From Allobosea sp. UNC402CLCol (GTDB taxonomy: Bacteria > Pseudomonadota > Alphaproteobacteria > Rhizobiales > Beijerinckiaceae), in NCBI RefSeq assembly GCF_000745475.1, contig NZ_JQJJ01000014.1, positions 1 through 64,000 of the forward strand: a DNA stretch of 64,000 bases, in the 5' to 3' direction. The notes under the pieces were generated by a model that did not search any database, was not told where the DNA came from, and worked only from the letters and a program-made list of their open reading frames with translations. The translations under genes were made by a program, and so were the position numbers. This document shows, in pieces, positions 62,372 through 64,000 of the stretch. The first letter of the stretch is position 1, and each line of letters begins with the position of its first letter.

Positions 62372-63937
62372 ATGAGTCTGAAAACAGTGACGGTCGCGCT
62401 TTTCGCCGGTGCCATGCTCGTGTTGACGGGGCCGGCCATCGCCGAGAGCGTTCTCAAGGTCAAACCGTCCGGGGACGTGAAGCTGCTGGATCCGCTCCTC
62501 GGCTCGGATTCCATGGCCCGCAATTTCGGCTACATGGTCTACGACACGCTGTTCGCGGTGGACGACAAGCTGGCGATCAAGCCGCAAATGGTCGAAAGCT
62601 GGGACATCTCGGCCGATGGCAAGGTGTGGACCTTCGTCCTGCGCGATGGCCTCGCTTTCAGCGACGGCCAGCCCGTGACGGCTGACGACGTGATCGCCTC
62701 GCTGAAGCGCTGGAGCGTCAACGACAGCATGGGGCAGCAGCTCAACCAGCGTGGTGCGAGCTGGCAGGCGGTCGATGCGAAGACGGTCCGCCTGACGCTG
62801 ACCTCGCCCTGGGGAATGGTGCTGGACGCCCTCGGCAAGCCAGGCGCGCCCGTGCCGTTCATCATGCCGGCCCGCGTCGCTTCGGCGACGCCGCCCAACC
62901 AGGCGGTGACAGATCACACCGGCTCCGGCCCGTTCGTTTTCAAGAAGGACGAATGGCTGGCCGGCGCCCGGCTGGTGTTCACCAGGAACGCTGGATACAA
63001 GCCCCGCCCGGAGGCGCCGGCCGGCCTCTCCGGCGGCAAGGTGGTCAAGGTCGATCGTGTCGAATGGCAGATCATCCCGGACCAGCAGACCGCGATCAAC
63101 GCCCTGATCAAGGGTGAACTCGATATCAGCGAGGAGATTCCCGGCGATCTCATTCCGCTCGCCAAGGCGTCGAAGGACATCGCTCTCGAGCGCCAGGACG
63201 ATATCGGCGTCGCCCAGCAGATCCGTATCAACTCGACCCAGCCGCCATTCGACAATCCGAAGCTGCGGCAGGCCCTGCTCCATGCCGTCGACGGTGCGGA
63301 GTTCCTCTCCGCGGTGATCGACGATCCGAGCCTCGGCAAGCCCTGCCGCTCCTTCTACGTCTGCTCGTCTCCCTATTTCACCGAGGCCGGCTTTCCAGCG
63401 GTCAATCTCGACAAGGCCAAGGCCCTCCTGAAGGAAGCCGGCTATGACGGCACTCCGGTGGTGCTGCTCGACGCCACCGAGAATGCCAATATCCACGCTT
63501 TCACCATGGTGGCCGAAGCCTTGCTGAAGAGCATCGGCTTCAAGACCGATGTGCAGGCGATGGATTGGGCGACGGTCGTCGCCCGCCGGGCCAGCAAGGA
63601 GCCGGTCGGCAAGGGCGGCTGGTCGATCTTCATCTCGGGGCCGGGCGGGCTCGACATGATGGAGCCGGTCAGCCATCTCGGCCTTCGCTCGAACTGCGAG
63701 AAGGCCTGGTTCGGCTGGCCCTGCGATGCCGATATCGAACAGATGCGGGCCGCTTTTTCCGATCTTTCGGACGGCGCGCAGCGCAAGGCGCTGGCGGAGA
63801 AGATCCAGCTGCGCGCGGCGCAGACCGTTCCCTATGTCCCGATCGGCGTCCAATATCAGATCCGGGCCTATCGCACTGATCTGACCGGGCTCCTGACCCC
63901 GCCGGCGCCGGTCTACTGGAACATCGCCCGCAAATAG
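62372..63937 (+). CDS. ABC transporter substrate-binding protein, family 5
   Basis: A 521-residue binding protein with signal peptide (VTVALFAGAMLVLTGPAIA, then ESV). The segments KLLDPLLGSDSMARNFGYMV, IKPQMVESWDISADGKVWTF and TADDVIASLKRWSVNDSMGQ are typical of family 5. AGGGGAGGA precedes the ATG, and the gene follows the ROK regulator by 10 bases. Permease and ATPase genes probably continue past the right edge. The C-terminus (PAPVYWNIARK) is complete. Confidence 0.93.
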   Translation: MSLKTVTVALFAGAMLVLTGPAIAESVLKVKPSGDVKLLDPLLGSDSMARNFGYMVYDTLFAVDDKLAIKPQMVESWDISADGKVWTFVLRDGLAFSDGQPVTADDVIASLKRWSVNDSMGQQLNQRGASWQAVDAKTVRLTLTSPWGMVLDALGKPGAPVPFIMPARVASATPPNQAVTDHTGSGPFVFKKDEWLAGARLVFTRNAGYKPRPEAPAGLSGGKVVKVDRVEWQIIPDQQTAINALIKGELDISEEIPGDLIPLAKASKDIALERQDDIGVAQQIRINSTQPPFDNPKLRQALLHAVDGAEFLSAVIDDPSLGKPCRSFYVCSSPYFTEAGFPAVNLDKAKALLKEAGYDGTPVVLLDATENANIHAFTMVAEALLKSIGFKTDVQAMDWATVVARRASKEPVGKGGWSIFISGPGGLDMMEPVSHLGLRSNCEKAWFGWPCDADIEQMRAAFSDLSDGAQRKALAEKIQLRAAQTVPYVPIGVQYQIRAYRTDLTGLLTPPAPVYWNIARK

Positions 63938-64000
63938 GCCTCCGGCGCTCGGCCCTGCCACAATTCCCGGAGCGCCTGCTGCCTCGCATCGCCGGCAGCG

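Overview
This 64 kb window looks like a chromosomal segment of a high-GC alphaproteobacterium of the Hyphomicrobiales (Rhizobiales), plausibly near Bosea or Methylobacterium. The placement is inference from protein wording, the str/S10/spc/alpha gene order with adk between secY and rpsM, the short-LID adenylate kinase, and Rhizobiales-type palindromic repeats (6098-6124, 58752-58799). No tRNA, rRNA, CRISPR array, insertion sequence or phage gene was recognised.

Region 1 (1-15538) is the translation locus: the 3' end of tuf, a terminator, then 26 plus-strand genes from rpsJ to rplQ including secY, adk and rpoA, closed by a strong terminator at 15509-15538. Region 2 (15635-30841) is housekeeping and accessory sequence: a BLUF photoreceptor, an HtrA/Deg protease coupled to rarA, an orphan Tat-exported solute-binding protein, an RluA-type pseudouridine synthase, a PsiF-like secreted protein behind two LexA-like boxes, a HAD phosphatase, the biotin-carrying subunit of propionyl-CoA carboxylase, a glutathione transferase, a LprI-like protein, a YdcF-like protein, a DUF599/DUF3253 pair and a rhodanese. 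Region 3 (31156-38216) has an ABC exporter, a three-gene membrane-bound FAD (GMC) dehydrogenase with a tri-haem cytochrome, and a lone dTDP-4-dehydrorhamnose reductase.

Region 4 (38217-51252) is a peptide-use module on the plus strand: prolyl aminopeptidase, S9 peptidase, M20 amidohydrolase, a complete five-gene dipeptide-type ABC importer, a serine hydrolase broken by an in-frame TAA, and an MmgE/PrpD protein. A convergent LysR gene overlaps the 3' end of the last gene by 82 bp.

Region 5 (51468-60815) is the most interesting. It is a seven-gene minus-strand operon: ribose-type binding protein, double-NBD ATPase, a permease made of two permease domains fused head to tail, a short-chain dehydrogenase, an L-gulonate 3-dehydrogenase/lambda-crystallin-like enzyme, a beta-keto acid cleavage enzyme (BKACE) and an SMP-30 lactonase. 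A GntR regulator is divergent from it. Together they suggest import of a sugar-like compound, oxidation to a lactone, hydrolysis, oxidation at C3 to a beta-keto acid, and acetyl-CoA-dependent cleavage. Region 6 (61110-63937) is a ROK repressor with two near-identical TTAC-N5-GTAA palindromes, one before its start and one inside its coding sequence, followed by a solute-binding protein whose partners probably lie beyond the window.
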